Source: Acetobacteraceae bacterium AT-5844 | GTDB taxonomy: Bacteria; Pseudomonadota; Alphaproteobacteria; Acetobacterales; Acetobacteraceae | NCBI GenBank assembly: GCA_000245075.1 | Contig: JH599934.1 | Coordinates: 118,496-182,495, forward strand | Direction of reading: 5' to 3' | DNA length: 64,000 nucleotides | Shown here: positions 7,871-20,808 of the stretch, one piece after another | How the letters are laid out: every line of letters starts with the position of its first letter | Position numbering within the stretch: the stretch's first letter is position 1 | Notes under the pieces: model-generated | The model's input: only the letters and a program-made list of their open reading frames with translations | Told to the model about the DNA's origin: nothing | Databases searched by the model: none | Program-made: the position numbers and the translations under genes

Positions 7871-9430
7871 ATGACACGGCTCGCCGATAGCTGTGACTAT
7901 GCCTTCGCGCAGGCCCATTTCACGCCCCAGCGGCTTTGGGACTTCTTCGATGGCGACCGGTCACGCTTCAACATCGCTCACGAATGCATAGACCGGCATG
8001 CGGCGGACCCGGACCGCCTGGCGGTGCGCGTGGCGCACGCTGACGGCCGCGACGAACTCATCACCTTCCAAGCCATCTCTGAAGCATCTTCCCGCATCGC
8101 ACATTGGCTGAGGGAACGCGGCGTTCGGGCGGGGGACCGCGTGGCGGTGATGCTGGACCCGTCGCTGCCCTTCTATGCCGCGATGTTTGGCGCCATGAAG
8201 TGCGGAGCCATCGCGGTACCGCTGTTCACCCTGTTCGGGCCGGAGGGCGTGCGCCTCAGGGTGGTGGACTGTTCCCCACGCGTCCTGCTGACCAATGCGG
8301 AGAAGGCGCCCACCGCCACGGGCATCGCGGGTACGGAAACGGTAGTTGTCGATGCCGATTTCATGGCGTCGTTGACGAGCTTCCCGGCCGTGTACAAGTC
8401 GGACACCGGGGCGGATGACCTGGCGCTCTTCCAGTACACATCAGGCACCACGCGGGAACTGCCTGCGGCGGTGAAGCACACGCACCGTTCGGTGGTGGTG
8501 CTGATGCTGGCGGCGCTGTACGGCACAGGCATCCGCCCGGGGGACGAGTTTTTCTGCCCCTCATCCCCGGCCTGGGGACACGGGCTTGCTCACGGGACGT
8601 TGGCCCCGCTCGCGATGGGCGTGACCACCGGTACCTATGCCGGGCGCTTCGATGCCGTCAGGCTGATGCGGGCGCTGCAGGATTACGGCATCACCAACTT
8701 GTCCGCGGCCTCCACCCATTACCGCATGATGCGCACGAGTGGCGCCGCGGGCGACTTCCGCTTCGCCATCCGCAAGCTGTCCTATACGGGTGAGCCGATC
8801 GACGCCGAAACGCTGCGCTTCATTGATGAGACCTTCGGCGTGCCCGCCTGCAGCATGTACGGCACGACCGAGGTCGGCGTGGCGCTGGTCAATTATCCCG
8901 GTGCGCAGGATTTCACAGTGAAGCCTGGCTCCCTGGGCAAGGCGGTTCCGGGGTTGAAGGTGCAGGTGCAGCGGCCGGACGGCACGCCTGCCGCGCCGGG
9001 CGAGATCGGCGAGATCCGCCTGCTGCGCCGTGGCGAGTGGGTGCCCACCAAAGATCTCGGGAAGGTGGACGAGGAAGGCTATTTCTACCATGCGGGCCGG
9101 GCCGATGACGTCATCATTTCCGCTGGCTGGACCATGAGTGCGGTCGAGATCGAGGACGTGCTGATGCAGCATCCGGACATCCGGGAAGCTGCCGCCATCG
9201 GTGTGCCTGACCCGGTCCGCGGACAGGTGGTGAAAGCTTTCGTGGTCAGTCCTCGGCCAGGCGACGATCTCTTTGTGCGCGAGTTGCAGGACTTCACCCG
9301 GGAGCGACTGAGCCAGCATGAATACCCGCGTCAGGTCGCCTTCGTGACCGAACTGCCGAAGACACCAGCGGGCAAGATCAATCGCAAGGCCATCCGCGAC
9401 GCCGAAGCTGCGCATCGCGTGGTCGCCTGA
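7871..9430 (+). CDS. Acyl-CoA synthetase (AMP-forming ligase family)
   Basis: 519 residues from ATG 7871, preceded by GAGGGAGAC. It activates a carboxylic acid with ATP and CoA via an acyl-adenylate. Core motifs are the P-loop-like TSGTT (190-194), 'MYGTTEVG' (A5 motif), and the C-terminal 'PKTPAGKINRK' with the adenylation lysine near K502. The P-loop reads TSGTTRELP where most relatives have TSGTTGxPK, so the usual second Gly and Lys are replaced, although a Lys occurs a few residues later. The family includes medium-chain, benzoate and feruloyl ligases and the substrate cannot be read from sequence. It is the first gene of the IclR-linked catabolic cluster. Confidence 0.85.
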   Translation: MTRLADSCDYAFAQAHFTPQRLWDFFDGDRSRFNIAHECIDRHAADPDRLAVRVAHADGRDELITFQAISEASSRIAHWLRERGVRAGDRVAVMLDPSLPFYAAMFGAMKCGAIAVPLFTLFGPEGVRLRVVDCSPRVLLTNAEKAPTATGIAGTETVVVDADFMASLTSFPAVYKSDTGADDLALFQYTSGTTRELPAAVKHTHRSVVVLMLAALYGTGIRPGDEFFCPSSPAWGHGLAHGTLAPLAMGVTTGTYAGRFDAVRLMRALQDYGITNLSAASTHYRMMRTSGAAGDFRFAIRKLSYTGEPIDAETLRFIDETFGVPACSMYGTTEVGVALVNYPGAQDFTVKPGSLGKAVPGLKVQVQRPDGTPAAPGEIGEIRLLRRGEWVPTKDLGKVDEEGYFYHAGRADDVIISAGWTMSAVEIEDVLMQHPDIREAAAIGVPDPVRGQVVKAFVVSPRPGDDLFVRELQDFTRERLSQHEYPRQVAFVTELPKTPAGKINRKAIRDAEAAHRVVA

Positions 9431-9456
9431 ACAGCAGGATGAACGGAGGAACACGT

Positions 9457-10614
9457 ATGTCGGTATCCACACTGGAGCAACCGGGCACCCGACACTTTCC
9501 CAGGATCACGCAGGAGGCGCTCGACGATCTGCGTACCCGCATCGGCAAACCTATCGAGAACACCGCCGAGCCCTGGAACTACGAGGCAACACGGGACGGC
9601 ATCCGCCATTACGCTCACGGCATCGGCGACGACAACCCGCTGTGGTGCGATCCGGCTTATGCTGAGCGCAGCACGCTGGGCGGCATCGTGGCGCTGCCGA
9701 GCTTCCTGTTCACCACCAGCCGCATCATCTCCGGCTATGTAGGCGGCCTGCCGGGCGTGCATGCCATGTGGTCGGGTGCCGATTGGCGTTGGCACCGCTG
9801 GGTGCGTCGCAACGAGACCATCCGCACCGAGGCGCATCTGGCTGACCTGGTGGAGCACGAGACCGACTTCGCCGGCCGCGCCATCCGCCAGATATACCAT
9901 GTCGACTTCTATGGAGATGGCGGCGACAAGGTAGCCGAGGCCGAGAGCTGGTGCTTCCGTACCGATCGCGACGCCGCGCGCGAGCAGGGCACGAAGTATC
10001 GCGACGTGAAGAACAAGCCGCCTCGTGTCTACACCGAGGAGGAGCTGGACCGCGTCTACAAGCTTTATGAGGCTGAGGAAGTGCGCGGCGCCACTCCGCG
10101 CTACTGGGAGGATGTGCAGGTGGGCGATGCGCTGCCCACCATGGCCAAGGGGCCGATGACGGTGACTGGCTTCGTCGCCTTCGCCCAGGGTTGGGGCGGC
10201 CTCTACATCCGTGCCAACAAGCTGGCATGGCGGCAGATTCGCAACCATCCCGGTCTTGGCATCAAGAACCGTTTCGGCATCCCTGACTGCCCCGAGCGCG
10301 TGCATTGGGAGCCGGAGATGGCGCTGATGGTCGGCGCGCCCGGCGCCTATGATTACGGGCCGGAACGCTGCTCCTGGCTCACCCATCACATGACCAACTG
10401 GATGGGCGATGACGGCTTCCTGGTGCGGGCTACCAGCAAGCTTCGCCGCCACAACCCGGAAGGCGACCTGCTGTTCATCGACGGCAAGGTGACCGGCAAG
10501 CGCGTGGAAGGCGGCCGCCATCTCGTGGATATCGAGCAGCAGGCCGTCAACCAGGACGGCGAGTTGTCGGTGCTGGGCACCGGTGTCGTCGCGCTGCCGA
10601 GCCGCGGCGCCTGA
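9457..10614 (+). CDS. MaoC-like hydratase with tandem hot-dog domains
   Basis: 385 residues from ATG 9457, with ACGGAGGAAC 6 bases upstream. Two hot-dog folds are suggested: an N-terminal FAS1/MaoC-N-like half (about 20-170, with 'YAHGIGDDNPLWCD', the usual Asp/His catalytic neighbourhood) and a C-terminal half (about 215-380). Members hydrate or dehydrate enoyl-CoA thioesters, for example mesaconyl- or 2-enoyl-CoA hydratases. It lies 26 bases after the acyl-CoA synthetase, so it probably acts on the CoA ester that ligase makes. The exact substrate is unknown. Confidence 0.8.
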   Translation: MSVSTLEQPGTRHFPRITQEALDDLRTRIGKPIENTAEPWNYEATRDGIRHYAHGIGDDNPLWCDPAYAERSTLGGIVALPSFLFTTSRIISGYVGGLPGVHAMWSGADWRWHRWVRRNETIRTEAHLADLVEHETDFAGRAIRQIYHVDFYGDGGDKVAEAESWCFRTDRDAAREQGTKYRDVKNKPPRVYTEEELDRVYKLYEAEEVRGATPRYWEDVQVGDALPTMAKGPMTVTGFVAFAQGWGGLYIRANKLAWRQIRNHPGLGIKNRFGIPDCPERVHWEPEMALMVGAPGAYDYGPERCSWLTHHMTNWMGDDGFLVRATSKLRRHNPEGDLLFIDGKVTGKRVEGGRHLVDIEQQAVNQDGELSVLGTGVVALPSRGA

Positions 10615-10619
10615 AGTAA

Positions 10620-10641
10620 AGGCGCTCCAGGCGGAGCGCCT
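10620..10641 (+). terminator. Intergenic hairpin after the MaoC-like gene
   Basis: GGCGCTCC (10621-10628), a 4-base AGGC loop, and GGAGCGCC (10633-10640) form a perfect stem, extended by one A-T pair. There is no T-run after it, so it may be a weak terminator or an RNA processing or stabilising site that lowers expression of the downstream genes. Confidence 0.4.
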
Positions 10642-10720
10642 GTGTTACACTACCCGGGGGCGGAACGTCCCCGGCTCTTCGCCTAGAAAAAAACAAAACA
10701 GAAAGCAGGGGAGACACGTC

Positions 10721-11692
10721 ATGCACAGGAGGACCGTACTTGCTGGGCCGCTCGCGCTGGCGGCAGGAATGAGCATCTTTGCGCGCGGTTCCAGCGCGCA
10801 GGCCTATCCCACCCGGCCTGTTCGGGTCATCGTGCCCTATGCCGCCGGCCAGGGTTCCGATGTGTTCGCCCGGCGCTTCGCCGAGAATTTTCACAAGCAG
10901 TTAGGCCAGACCTTCGTGATCGAGAACCGTGTCGGCGCGGGTGGAAATATCGGCACCGCCGCGGCCGCGCGTACCGAGCCGGACGGATATTCCCTTCTCT
11001 GGGGCACCAACGGCACCCATGCGGGCAATGAATTCGTCTATGCGTCGCTCGGCTTCGACCCAGTCAAGGACTTCGAGCCGATCGCGGGCGTGCTCCGGTT
11101 CGGCATGGTTCTCAGCACCAGCAAGAGCAGCCGCTACGACAGCGTCGGAGACCTGATCGAAGCGGCGAAACAGCGGCCCGGCCAGATCTCGGTCGGCTGC
11201 CCCAGCACGACGGCGCGCGTATTGTTGCAGATGATCCGGGACAAGTCCGGCGTGGATCTGCTGGCAGTGCCTTACAATGGCAGCGGCCAAGCTCTTACGG
11301 GCCTCCTGCGCAATGATGTGCAGGCTTCCATCGACACGATCACCGCCGCCTTGGGCCCGATCCGCCAGGGGCAGGTCACGGCAATTGCCATCTCCACCGA
11401 GAAGCGCACGGAATCCCTGCCGGAGTTGCCGACGCTTAAGGAGGCCGGGGTGGATGTGGCGCTCGAGGCCTGGAACGCTTTGTATGGCCCGCGTGGCACG
11501 CCGGCACCGATCGTCCAGGTCTTGAATAGAGCGGTGAATACGGCGCTCGATGATCAGGCGATCCGCGCCGCGATGGTGCAGGATGGCGCTGATCCTTTGG
11601 GAGGCACGCCCGCCGACCTGGCGGCGCTCATGCGGCGCGACCGCGCCATCTGGGAGCCGATCGTGCGGAATTTGGGTCTGACTGCGCAGTAG
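10721..11692 (+). CDS. Bug/TctC-type periplasmic solute-binding protein
   Basis: 323 residues. The N-terminus MHRRTVLAG...GSSAQA has twin arginines and an Ala-x-Ala cleavage site near residue 27, so a Tat or Sec export signal. The mature part has the Bug signature 'YPTRPVRVIVPYAAGQGSDVFAR' and the 'ENRVGAGGNIG' loop. The family binds small carboxylates and usually partners TctA/TctB membrane proteins, but none are encoded here. Orphan members are common in Acetobacteraceae and Burkholderiales. It probably captures the acid substrate of this cluster or senses it. The ATG at 10721 has GCAGGGGAG upstream. Confidence 0.9.
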   Translation: MHRRTVLAGPLALAAGMSIFARGSSAQAYPTRPVRVIVPYAAGQGSDVFARRFAENFHKQLGQTFVIENRVGAGGNIGTAAAARTEPDGYSLLWGTNGTHAGNEFVYASLGFDPVKDFEPIAGVLRFGMVLSTSKSSRYDSVGDLIEAAKQRPGQISVGCPSTTARVLLQMIRDKSGVDLLAVPYNGSGQALTGLLRNDVQASIDTITAALGPIRQGQVTAIAISTEKRTESLPELPTLKEAGVDVALEAWNALYGPRGTPAPIVQVLNRAVNTALDDQAIRAAMVQDGADPLGGTPADLAALMRRDRAIWEPIVRNLGLTAQ

Positions 11693-11714
11693 GCGGGTGC
11701 GGGAGGAGGGCGTC

Positions 11715-12971
11715 ATGGATCAACCGATGCAGCAGGCCGGTGCTGTCGCGGACAAGGCCACGGATTGGAAAGGGCCGTTGGCGGGGCTGCGGGTGCTGGA
11801 TTTGACGCGTGTCCTGGCCGGCCCCCTGGCAACGCAGTTCCTGGCCGATCTCGGCGCCGAGGTGCTGAAGCTGGAGGCGCCCGGGCGTGGCGACGAGACA
11901 CGTGGCTTCGCGCCCTTTCTGGAAGGGGAGAGCCACTACTTCCTGGCGCTGAACCGCGGCAAGCGCAGCCTTGTCGTGGATCTGCGGGAGCCGGAGGGCG
12001 CGGAGATCCTGCGTGGGCTGGTTGCCGGTGCGGACGTGCTGATCGAGAACTTCCGCCCGGGCGTGATGGAGCGCCTCGGCCTCGGTGCGGAGGCGCTGAT
12101 GGCGATCAATCCCCGGCTGATCTACTGCGCGATCAGCGGTTTCGGGCTGACGGGGCCGCTGGCCGGGGCGCCCTCCTTCGATATTGTGACGCAGGCCATG
12201 ACGGGCGTCATGAGCGTGAACGGCGCCATGGGCGGGCCGCCGGTGAAGCTGGGGCTGCCGATCGGCGACATGTCCGGTGGTATCTTCGGCGCCCTTGGCA
12301 TCCTGGCCGCCTTGCATGAGCGCTCGGCAACGGGGCGCGGGAGGCTGGTCGATGCTAGCCTCTATGACGGCACCATGTCGCTGCTGGGCTATCTGTCGCA
12401 GCTCGCCTTCATCACGGGGCAGAACCCGCAGCCCATGGGATCAGCGCATCCGAGCGTGGTGCCTTACGACTCCTTTCCCGCGGCGGACGGGGCCATCGTC
12501 ATCGCCTGCCTGGCGGATCACTTCTGGCCGCGCCTGTGTGAGGCGCTGGGCTGCCAGGACCTCGGCGGAGACCCCGGGCTGGCCACCATGGCGCAGCGGC
12601 GGGAGCGCCGGGACGAGATCGAGCCACGGATTGCCGCCATCACCCGTACGCGGAACGTCGCCGAATGGCAGCGCATTCTGGAAGCGCACGACATCCCCCA
12701 TGCGCCGGTGCTGGGCGTGCGGGAGGCGCTGGCGCACCCTCATGCCAAGGCAAGGGACATGCTGGTGGAGGTACAGCACGAACGCCTGGGCGCGATGCAT
12801 GTGCTGGGGCGGCCCCTGAAATTCCCCGGCAGCTCACAGGCGCCGCTGGTCGCGCCGCCGGTGCTGGGGCAGCACACGGCGGATATCCTGCGGCGCGAGT
12901 TGAACTACTCCGACGAAAAGATCCAGGATCTGAGTGAACGTGGCGTCATCGACAGAGGAACGCGGAAATGA
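11715..12971 (+). CDS. CaiB/BaiF (class III) CoA transferase
   Basis: 418 residues from ATG 11715 with GGGAGGAGGG upstream. It belongs to the family III CoA transferases that move CoA between acids through aspartyl-CoA intermediates. Family landmarks are '[33 protein letters not shown]', '[14 protein letters not shown]', and '[11 protein letters not shown]', whose Asp matches the catalytic Asp of formyl-CoA transferase. It follows the Bug gene by 22 bases. It offers an ATP-free route to activate the acid, parallel to the ligase at 7871. Donor and acceptor are unknown. Confidence 0.9.
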   Translation: MDQPMQQAGAVADKATDWKGPLAGLRVLDLTRVLAGPLATQFLADLGAEVLKLEAPGRGDETRGFAPFLEGESHYFLALNRGKRSLVVDLREPEGAEILRGLVAGADVLIENFRPGVMERLGLGAEALMAINPRLIYCAISGFGLTGPLAGAPSFDIVTQAMTGVMSVNGAMGGPPVKLGLPIGDMSGGIFGALGILAALHERSATGRGRLVDASLYDGTMSLLGYLSQLAFITGQNPQPMGSAHPSVVPYDSFPAADGAIVIACLADHFWPRLCEALGCQDLGGDPGLATMAQRRERRDEIEPRIAAITRTRNVAEWQRILEAHDIPHAPVLGVREALAHPHAKARDMLVEVQHERLGAMHVLGRPLKFPGSSQAPLVAPPVLGQHTADILRRELNYSDEKIQDLSERGVIDRGTRK

Positions 12972-12993
12972 CTGCAACGGCGGGGAGGGGCTG

Positions 12994-14601
12994 ATGGCCG
13001 TACTGCAGACGGAGCTGGAAGCGCGATCGCCGGATTATGCCGCGAACTCGGCCCAGATGCGCTCCCTGGTTGAAGACCTTCGCGCGCAAGCCGAGAAGGT
13101 TCGCTTCGGTGGTGGGCAGGCGTCGCGGGACCGGCATGTCGCGCGCGGCAAGCTGCTGCCGCGGGACCGTATCCGTGCGTTGATCGATCCCGTCTCTTCC
13201 TTTCTCGAGGTCGGGCAACTCGCCGCGCATGGGATGTATGGAGGAGAGGTTCCCTCGGCGGGCATCATCACCGGCATCGGGCGCGTGGCGGGGCGTGAAT
13301 GCATGATCGTGGCGAACGACGCCACGGTGAAGGGCGGCACCTATTTCCCCGTCACGGTGCAGAAGCATCTGCGGGCACAGGAGATCGCGCAGCAGAACCG
13401 GCTTCCCTGCATCTATCTGGTGGATAGCGGCGGGGCGAACCTGCCGAACCAGGACGAGGTCTTTCCGGGCCGCGACCACTTTGGGCGGATTTTCTTCAAC
13501 CAGGCCAACATGTCGGCCCAGGGCATCGCGCAGATCGCGGTGGTGATGGGCTCCTGCACCGCTGGTGGCGCCTATGTGCCGGCGATGTGCGATGAGAGCA
13601 TCATCGTGCGAAACCAGGGCACCATCTTCCTGGCGGGGCCGCCATTGGTGAAGGCGGCGACTGGCGAGATCGTCCCGGCCGAGGAGCTGGGCGGTGCGGA
13701 TGTCCATAGCCGTGTCTCCGGCGTCACCGATCATTTCGCGGAGAACGATGCCCACGCGCTTGGCATCGCCCGCCGTGTGGTGGCCAACCTGAACAATGTG
13801 AAGGCGCCTTCCCTGGCATGCCGCCAGCCCGTGCCGCCGCGTTACGCGGCCGAGGAACTCTACGCCGTGGTTCCGGCCAATCCGCGCACGCCCTATGACG
13901 TGCGGGAGGTCATCGCGCGCCTGGTTGACGGCAGCGAGTTCGACGAGTTCAAGCGCCTTTACGGCCCGACGCTGGTCTGCGGCTTCGCCCATGTCTGGGG
14001 CTATCCCGTCGGCATCGTTGCCAATAACGGCATCCTGTTTTCGGAATCCGCGCTGAAGGGTGCGCACTTCATCGAGCTGTGCTCCCAGCGCGGCATTCCG
14101 CTGGTGTTCCTGCAGAACATCACCGGCTTCATGGTCGGGCGGAAATACGAGGCGGGCGGCATCGCCAAGGATGGCGCCAAGATGGTGACGGCGGTGGCAA
14201 CCTCGGCGGTGCCCAAATTCACGATCATCATCGGCGGCAGCTTCGGCGCGGGCAATTATGGGATGTGCGGCCGCGCCTACTCCCCTCGGTTCCTCTGGAT
14301 GTGGCCCAATGCCCGCATCGGGGTGATGGGCGGAGAGCAGGCGGCCTCCGTGCTGGCCACCGTGCGGCGCGACGGCATCGAGGGCCGCGGCGGCGCCTGG
14401 TCGGTCGAGGAGGAGGAAGCCTTCAAGGCGCCGATCCGGGAGCAGTACGAGCGGCAGGGGCACCCTTATTACTCCAGTGCCCGGCTCTGGGATGACGGGG
14501 TGATCGACCCGGCGGATACGCGGCGGGTCCTGGCGCTCGGCCTGTCGGCCAGCCTCAACGCGCCCATCGCGGAAACGCGCTTCGGCATGTTCCGGATGTG
14601 A
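12994..14601 (+). CDS. Acyl-CoA carboxylase carboxyltransferase (beta) subunit, methylcrotonyl-CoA type
   Basis: 535 residues from ATG 12994 with GGGGAGGGG upstream. It transfers carboxyl from carboxybiotin to an acyl-CoA. Crotonase-fold motifs are visible: '[35 protein letters not shown]' and '[26 protein letters not shown]'. The N-terminal '[15 protein letters not shown]' and the overall length match methylcrotonyl-CoA carboxylase beta (leucine degradation) and the close geranyl-CoA enzyme, better than propionyl-CoA carboxylase. The gene ends 10 bases before the alpha subunit. No isovaleryl-CoA dehydrogenase, methylglutaconyl-CoA hydratase or HMG-CoA lyase gene is in the window, so the substrate may differ from the leucine pathway. 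Confidence 0.87.
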   Translation: MAVLQTELEARSPDYAANSAQMRSLVEDLRAQAEKVRFGGGQASRDRHVARGKLLPRDRIRALIDPVSSFLEVGQLAAHGMYGGEVPSAGIITGIGRVAGRECMIVANDATVKGGTYFPVTVQKHLRAQEIAQQNRLPCIYLVDSGGANLPNQDEVFPGRDHFGRIFFNQANMSAQGIAQIAVVMGSCTAGGAYVPAMCDESIIVRNQGTIFLAGPPLVKAATGEIVPAEELGGADVHSRVSGVTDHFAENDAHALGIARRVVANLNNVKAPSLACRQPVPPRYAAEELYAVVPANPRTPYDVREVIARLVDGSEFDEFKRLYGPTLVCGFAHVWGYPVGIVANNGILFSESALKGAHFIELCSQRGIPLVFLQNITGFMVGRKYEAGGIAKDGAKMVTAVATSAVPKFTIIIGGSFGAGNYGMCGRAYSPRFLWMWPNARIGVMGGEQAASVLATVRRDGIEGRGGAWSVEEEEAFKAPIREQYERQGHPYYSSARLWDDGVIDPADTRRVLALGLSASLNAPIAETRFGMFRM

Positions 14602-14611
14602 GGCGGAGCCG

Positions 14612-16648
<2,037 letters not shown>

Positions 16649-17090
16649 CCCGGCCGGTACGGGTGCGCGCGCCCTAGGTTGGGACAACCATCCCGCTCCA
16701 TACCAGGGCGGTGCTGATCGAGCAGTTGGGGGAGGCCGGATGTGCTGAACATCCGGTGTCCCGCAGCGCAGCTCGCTGAACCGCTTCGCCACTACAGTGC
16801 TGGTGCTGACCGCTTTCTCGCGCCAGACTAAGCCCCGGTGCATGTACCTGGCGTAAAACGATCTCAGGAAAAGGGAGGCTCGGGGGTGTCCACGGTTGTA
16901 GCCAGGGGCCTCGGCACGCACGGCTTCCTCCCCGAACAAATGTGGGGCGCCAGCAGAAAAGCTGTTTCAAGAAGCCCCGGCCCGCGCGGCACGGACATGG
17001 CCTCGAAGCTTTCGGCTCACTCGCATGGCTGACCGCGGACAGCGATCGTTGTTTAAGGGCTGGCCCGTTTTCCACCATGGGAGGGTCATT
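16649..17090. other. Intergenic region with a perfect hairpin at 16736-16756
   Basis: No credible gene is seen here. CCGGATGT (16736-16743), loop GCTGA, and ACATCCGG (16749-16756) form a perfect 8-pair hairpin 87 bases after the carboxylase gene, without a T-run; it could terminate or stabilise that transcript. Open frames on the minus strand here match no family I know. The stretch just before 17091 should hold the promoter of the leader ORF and MFS gene. Confidence 0.4.
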
Positions 17091-17135
17091 ATGACGAGCT
17101 GCGCCCCTCCGACCCGTTCTGTGCGCAAGACATGA
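17091..17135 (+). CDS. 14-residue leader ORF overlapping the MFS start
   Basis: ATG at 17091 with a good ribosome site (GGGAGGG about 8 bases upstream) opens MTSCAPPTRSVRKT and stops at TGA 17133-17135, which overlaps the MFS ATG (17132) as ATGA. The MFS gene has no convincing ribosome site of its own, so its translation may depend on ribosomes ending this mini-ORF. Whether the peptide itself matters is unknown. Confidence 0.4.
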   Translation: MTSCAPPTRSVRKT

Positions 17136-18346
17136 TCCAGGATCAATTGCTGGATTCGCCGGCCGCCTGGGTGCGGCTCTGCGCGATCGTGGCGCTCTCG
17201 ACACTCGGCGGAGTGGGGATGTGGTCCGTTATCGTGGCATTGCCCTATGTGCAGGCCGAATTCGGCGTATCGCGCGGCGCCGCTTCGCTGCCCTACACGC
17301 TCACCATGCTCGGCTTTGGAGCAGGCGGCATTTTGATGGGTCGCCTCACCGACCGGTTCGGCCCAATGAAGCCGCTGCTTGGTGCGACATTGATGCTGGC
17401 GGGTGGATATGTTCTTGCCGGGCTGGCGCCGAGCCTCACCTTCTATACCCTGGCGCAGGGTGTGCTGATCGGAATGCTCGGTGCCTCTGCGGCATTCGCG
17501 CCGCTCATGGCCGATGCCTCCCTGTGGTTTCGGCGGCGGCGTGGCATTGCGGTCGCAATTGCGGCGTCGGGCAACTATCTGGCGGGCGCCGTTTGGCCAC
17601 CCGTTCTGAGCTGGCTGATCGGAGCGTATGGGTGGCGCACGGCCCATCTGGCCGTCGGTGCCATCTGCCTCGTGACAATGCTGCCTCTTTCACTGGCGCT
17701 ACGCGCGCGGGCGCCAGGATCGCAGCGTAGCGGCCTCCCGAGCAGTCCGGGGGAGGCCAGACCTTTGGGATTCTCCCGCGCCGGTCTCACGGCGATCCTT
17801 TCCGCTGCTGGCGTGGCCTGCTGCGTTGCGATGGCGATGCCTCAGGTGCATATCGTCGCTTATTGCGGCGACCTCGGCTACGGCGTCGCACGGGGAGCGG
17901 AAATGCTCTCAGTGATGCTCGCCTGCGGCATTGTCTCCCGCCTCGCCTTCGGCCTCATCGCCGACCGGATCGGTGGGCTCCGCGCGCTGATGTTGGGGTC
18001 CGCGATGCAAGGTTTGGCGCTGTCGCTGTTCCTGTTCTTCGATGAGCTTGCTTCGCTTTATATGCTGTCAGCGCTCTTCGGCCTGGTCCAGGGCGGCATC
18101 GTGCCCTCTTATGCGGTGATCGTGCGGGAGAATTTTCCGGCTTCGGAAGCCGGAATGCGGGTCGGCATGGTGCTTATGGCGACCCTGGTCGGCATGGCAC
18201 TGGGCGGGTGGCTTTCCGGCGTCATCTTCGACGCCACGGGCAGCTACGCCGCCGCATTTCTGAATGGCGTCGCCTGGAACGCGGCGAATGTGCTGATTGT
18301 GGCAACGTTGTTGCTGCGCGGTCGTGCGCGTCTCGCCCCGGTATGA
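17132..18346 (+). CDS. MFS transporter (monocarboxylate-type)
   Basis: 404 residues with about twelve transmembrane helices. The major facilitator loop motif is seen in 'GRLTDRFGP' (between helices 2 and 3) and again as 'GLIADRIGGL' in the second half, as expected from internal duplication. Overall form resembles the oxalate/formate and monocarboxylate porter branch. It sits after the acid-catabolism cluster in the same direction, separated by 483 bases, so it may import that cluster's substrate; this is inference. Its start overlaps the leader ORF stop. Confidence 0.82.
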   Translation: MIQDQLLDSPAAWVRLCAIVALSTLGGVGMWSVIVALPYVQAEFGVSRGAASLPYTLTMLGFGAGGILMGRLTDRFGPMKPLLGATLMLAGGYVLAGLAPSLTFYTLAQGVLIGMLGASAAFAPLMADASLWFRRRRGIAVAIAASGNYLAGAVWPPVLSWLIGAYGWRTAHLAVGAICLVTMLPLSLALRARAPGSQRSGLPSSPGEARPLGFSRAGLTAILSAAGVACCVAMAMPQVHIVAYCGDLGYGVARGAEMLSVMLACGIVSRLAFGLIADRIGGLRALMLGSAMQGLALSLFLFFDELASLYMLSALFGLVQGGIVPSYAVIVRENFPASEAGMRVGMVLMATLVGMALGGWLSGVIFDATGSYAAAFLNGVAWNAANVLIVATLLLRGRARLAPV

Positions 18347-18471
18347 GTGAGCATCAGCGGCCGGGACGAGAGCGAGCAGCGCTGAGCGCACCCCGGCTGC
18401 CCACACCCCGGAGGATCGGTAAGCGAGCAGTCGGCGCCCGACATCCGCTTCTGATCATCCAGCGGCGATGG

Positions 18472-19119
18472 TTATTTCCCCAGCTTGGCTTCATGGGCGT
18501 TGATGAGGAACGCTCCCGCTGAAGCAACGTGCTCCGCCACACAGGAACGGGCCGCTTCCGCATCACGTCTGAAGCAGGCGTCGGCGATGGCCCGGTGGTC
18601 ACGCAGCCAAGCCGGACGATCAGCCGGAAGCTGCTGGTAGAGCACTTCGTAGCGCTCGACTTCCGTCCGCAAGGACATTGCCAAGCCGAGCTGGCGCGGG
18701 CGCTCCGCCGGTGCGTAGAGGCTTATGTGGAAGGCCCGGTCGCCTTCGACCCAGGCGGAGGTTGCAGCGGTTCGTTCCGCGGCCTCCAGCGTCTCGGCGA
18801 TGCGAGCCAGCGCCTTGTCAGTCAGGCACGGGACGGCGCGGAAGATCAGGTCGCCTTCCACCATGACCCGCAGGTCGGTGATCTCCCGGATCTCGGCCGG
18901 CGAAAGCTGGACGACGAAGGCTCCCCGGTTCGGGAAGACACGGACAAGGCCTTCACTTTCCAGGCGCCGCAGCGCTTCCCGGATCGGGATGCGGCTGACC
19001 TCGAACCGGCCCGCGAGATCCTCTTGGCGCAGCGGAGAACCTGGCCGGATCCGGCCCGCCGTGATGTCTGCCCGCAGGGCTTCCACGATCAGGTCCTGGG
19101 TCGTCTGTGCCTTCAGCAT
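18472..19119 (-). CDS. GntR-family regulator with FCD-type ligand domain
   Basis: 215 residues. Winged HTH at about 5-70 ('TTQDLIVEALRADITAGRIRPGSPLRQEDLAGRFEVSRIPIREALRRLESEGLV'-like register, typical GntR). The all-helical FCD domain occupies about 80-215, with the metal-site residues spread over 'EGDRAFHISLY' and 'DHRAIADACFRRD'. FCD regulators bind small carboxylic acids. ATG 19119 is preferred over 19125 because GGAGG lies 8 bases upstream of it. It is divergent from the OsmC gene with a 73-base gap, so it may control that gene and itself, and it converges on the MFS gene. Confidence 0.87.
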   Translation of the reverse strand: MLKAQTTQDLIVEALRADITAGRIRPGSPLRQEDLAGRFEVSRIPIREALRRLESEGLVRVFPNRGAFVVQLSPAEIREITDLRVMVEGDLIFRAVPCLTDKALARIAETLEAAERTAATSAWVEGDRAFHISLYAPAERPRQLGLAMSLRTEVERYEVLYQQLPADRPAWLRDHRAIADACFRRDAEAARSCVAEHVASAGAFLINAHEAKLGK

Positions 19120-19192
19120 GAACATCACCTCCGAGGGTGAACTTGAACTGTCCCGACAGAATTGGCAACATGTATCCAATTCGGAGGTGGCC

Positions 19193-20386
<1,194 letters not shown>

Positions 20387-20563
20387 ATGAGCGACGACAC
20401 CGAACGTCACGCGCAGATCGAAGCACGGGCCTACACTCTTTGGGTGGAATCCGGCATGCCCGAAGGCAGGGCCGAGGACTTCTGGCACCTGGCCAAGGCG
20501 CAGATCGAGGACGAGGAACGGCCAGAAGAGGGCACCCCCCAGCCTCCAGGCCTGGATCGCTGA
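20387..20563 (+). CDS. DUF2934-type mini-protein
   Basis: 58 residues, highly charged, with no signal or membrane segment. The pattern 'AQIEARAYTLWVESGMPEGRAEDFWHLAKAQIE' matches the DUF2934 consensus (RAY-x-LW-x-x-G-x-PeG-x-x-x-x-W-x-x-A). Function is unknown; such genes often lie near stress or membrane genes in Alphaproteobacteria. ATG 20387 is preceded by a weak purine stretch (CAGGGAACC). Confidence 0.7.
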   Translation: MSDDTERHAQIEARAYTLWVESGMPEGRAEDFWHLAKAQIEDEERPEEGTPQPPGLDR

Positions 20564-20808
20564 GGGCACAGTTCCGCTCTTGCGGCCATGCCGTTCATCT
20601 GCGCCCCATTTCCGATGCTGACGGCAGGCAACATTCGCAAAGGGATTAGTCCTTGGCACTCCGCGCGGCGGCGACAAGCCCGGCCAACCATTCCTGATGG
20701 CCGTTGATCATCGGGTTCGACGCCGCCTCGGGGGCAGGGCGTTCAGCTGGCCAGGATAGGAGGGGCCAGATATAAGGAAAATAAGGTCCGGGTATCTCTG
20801 GCATCATC

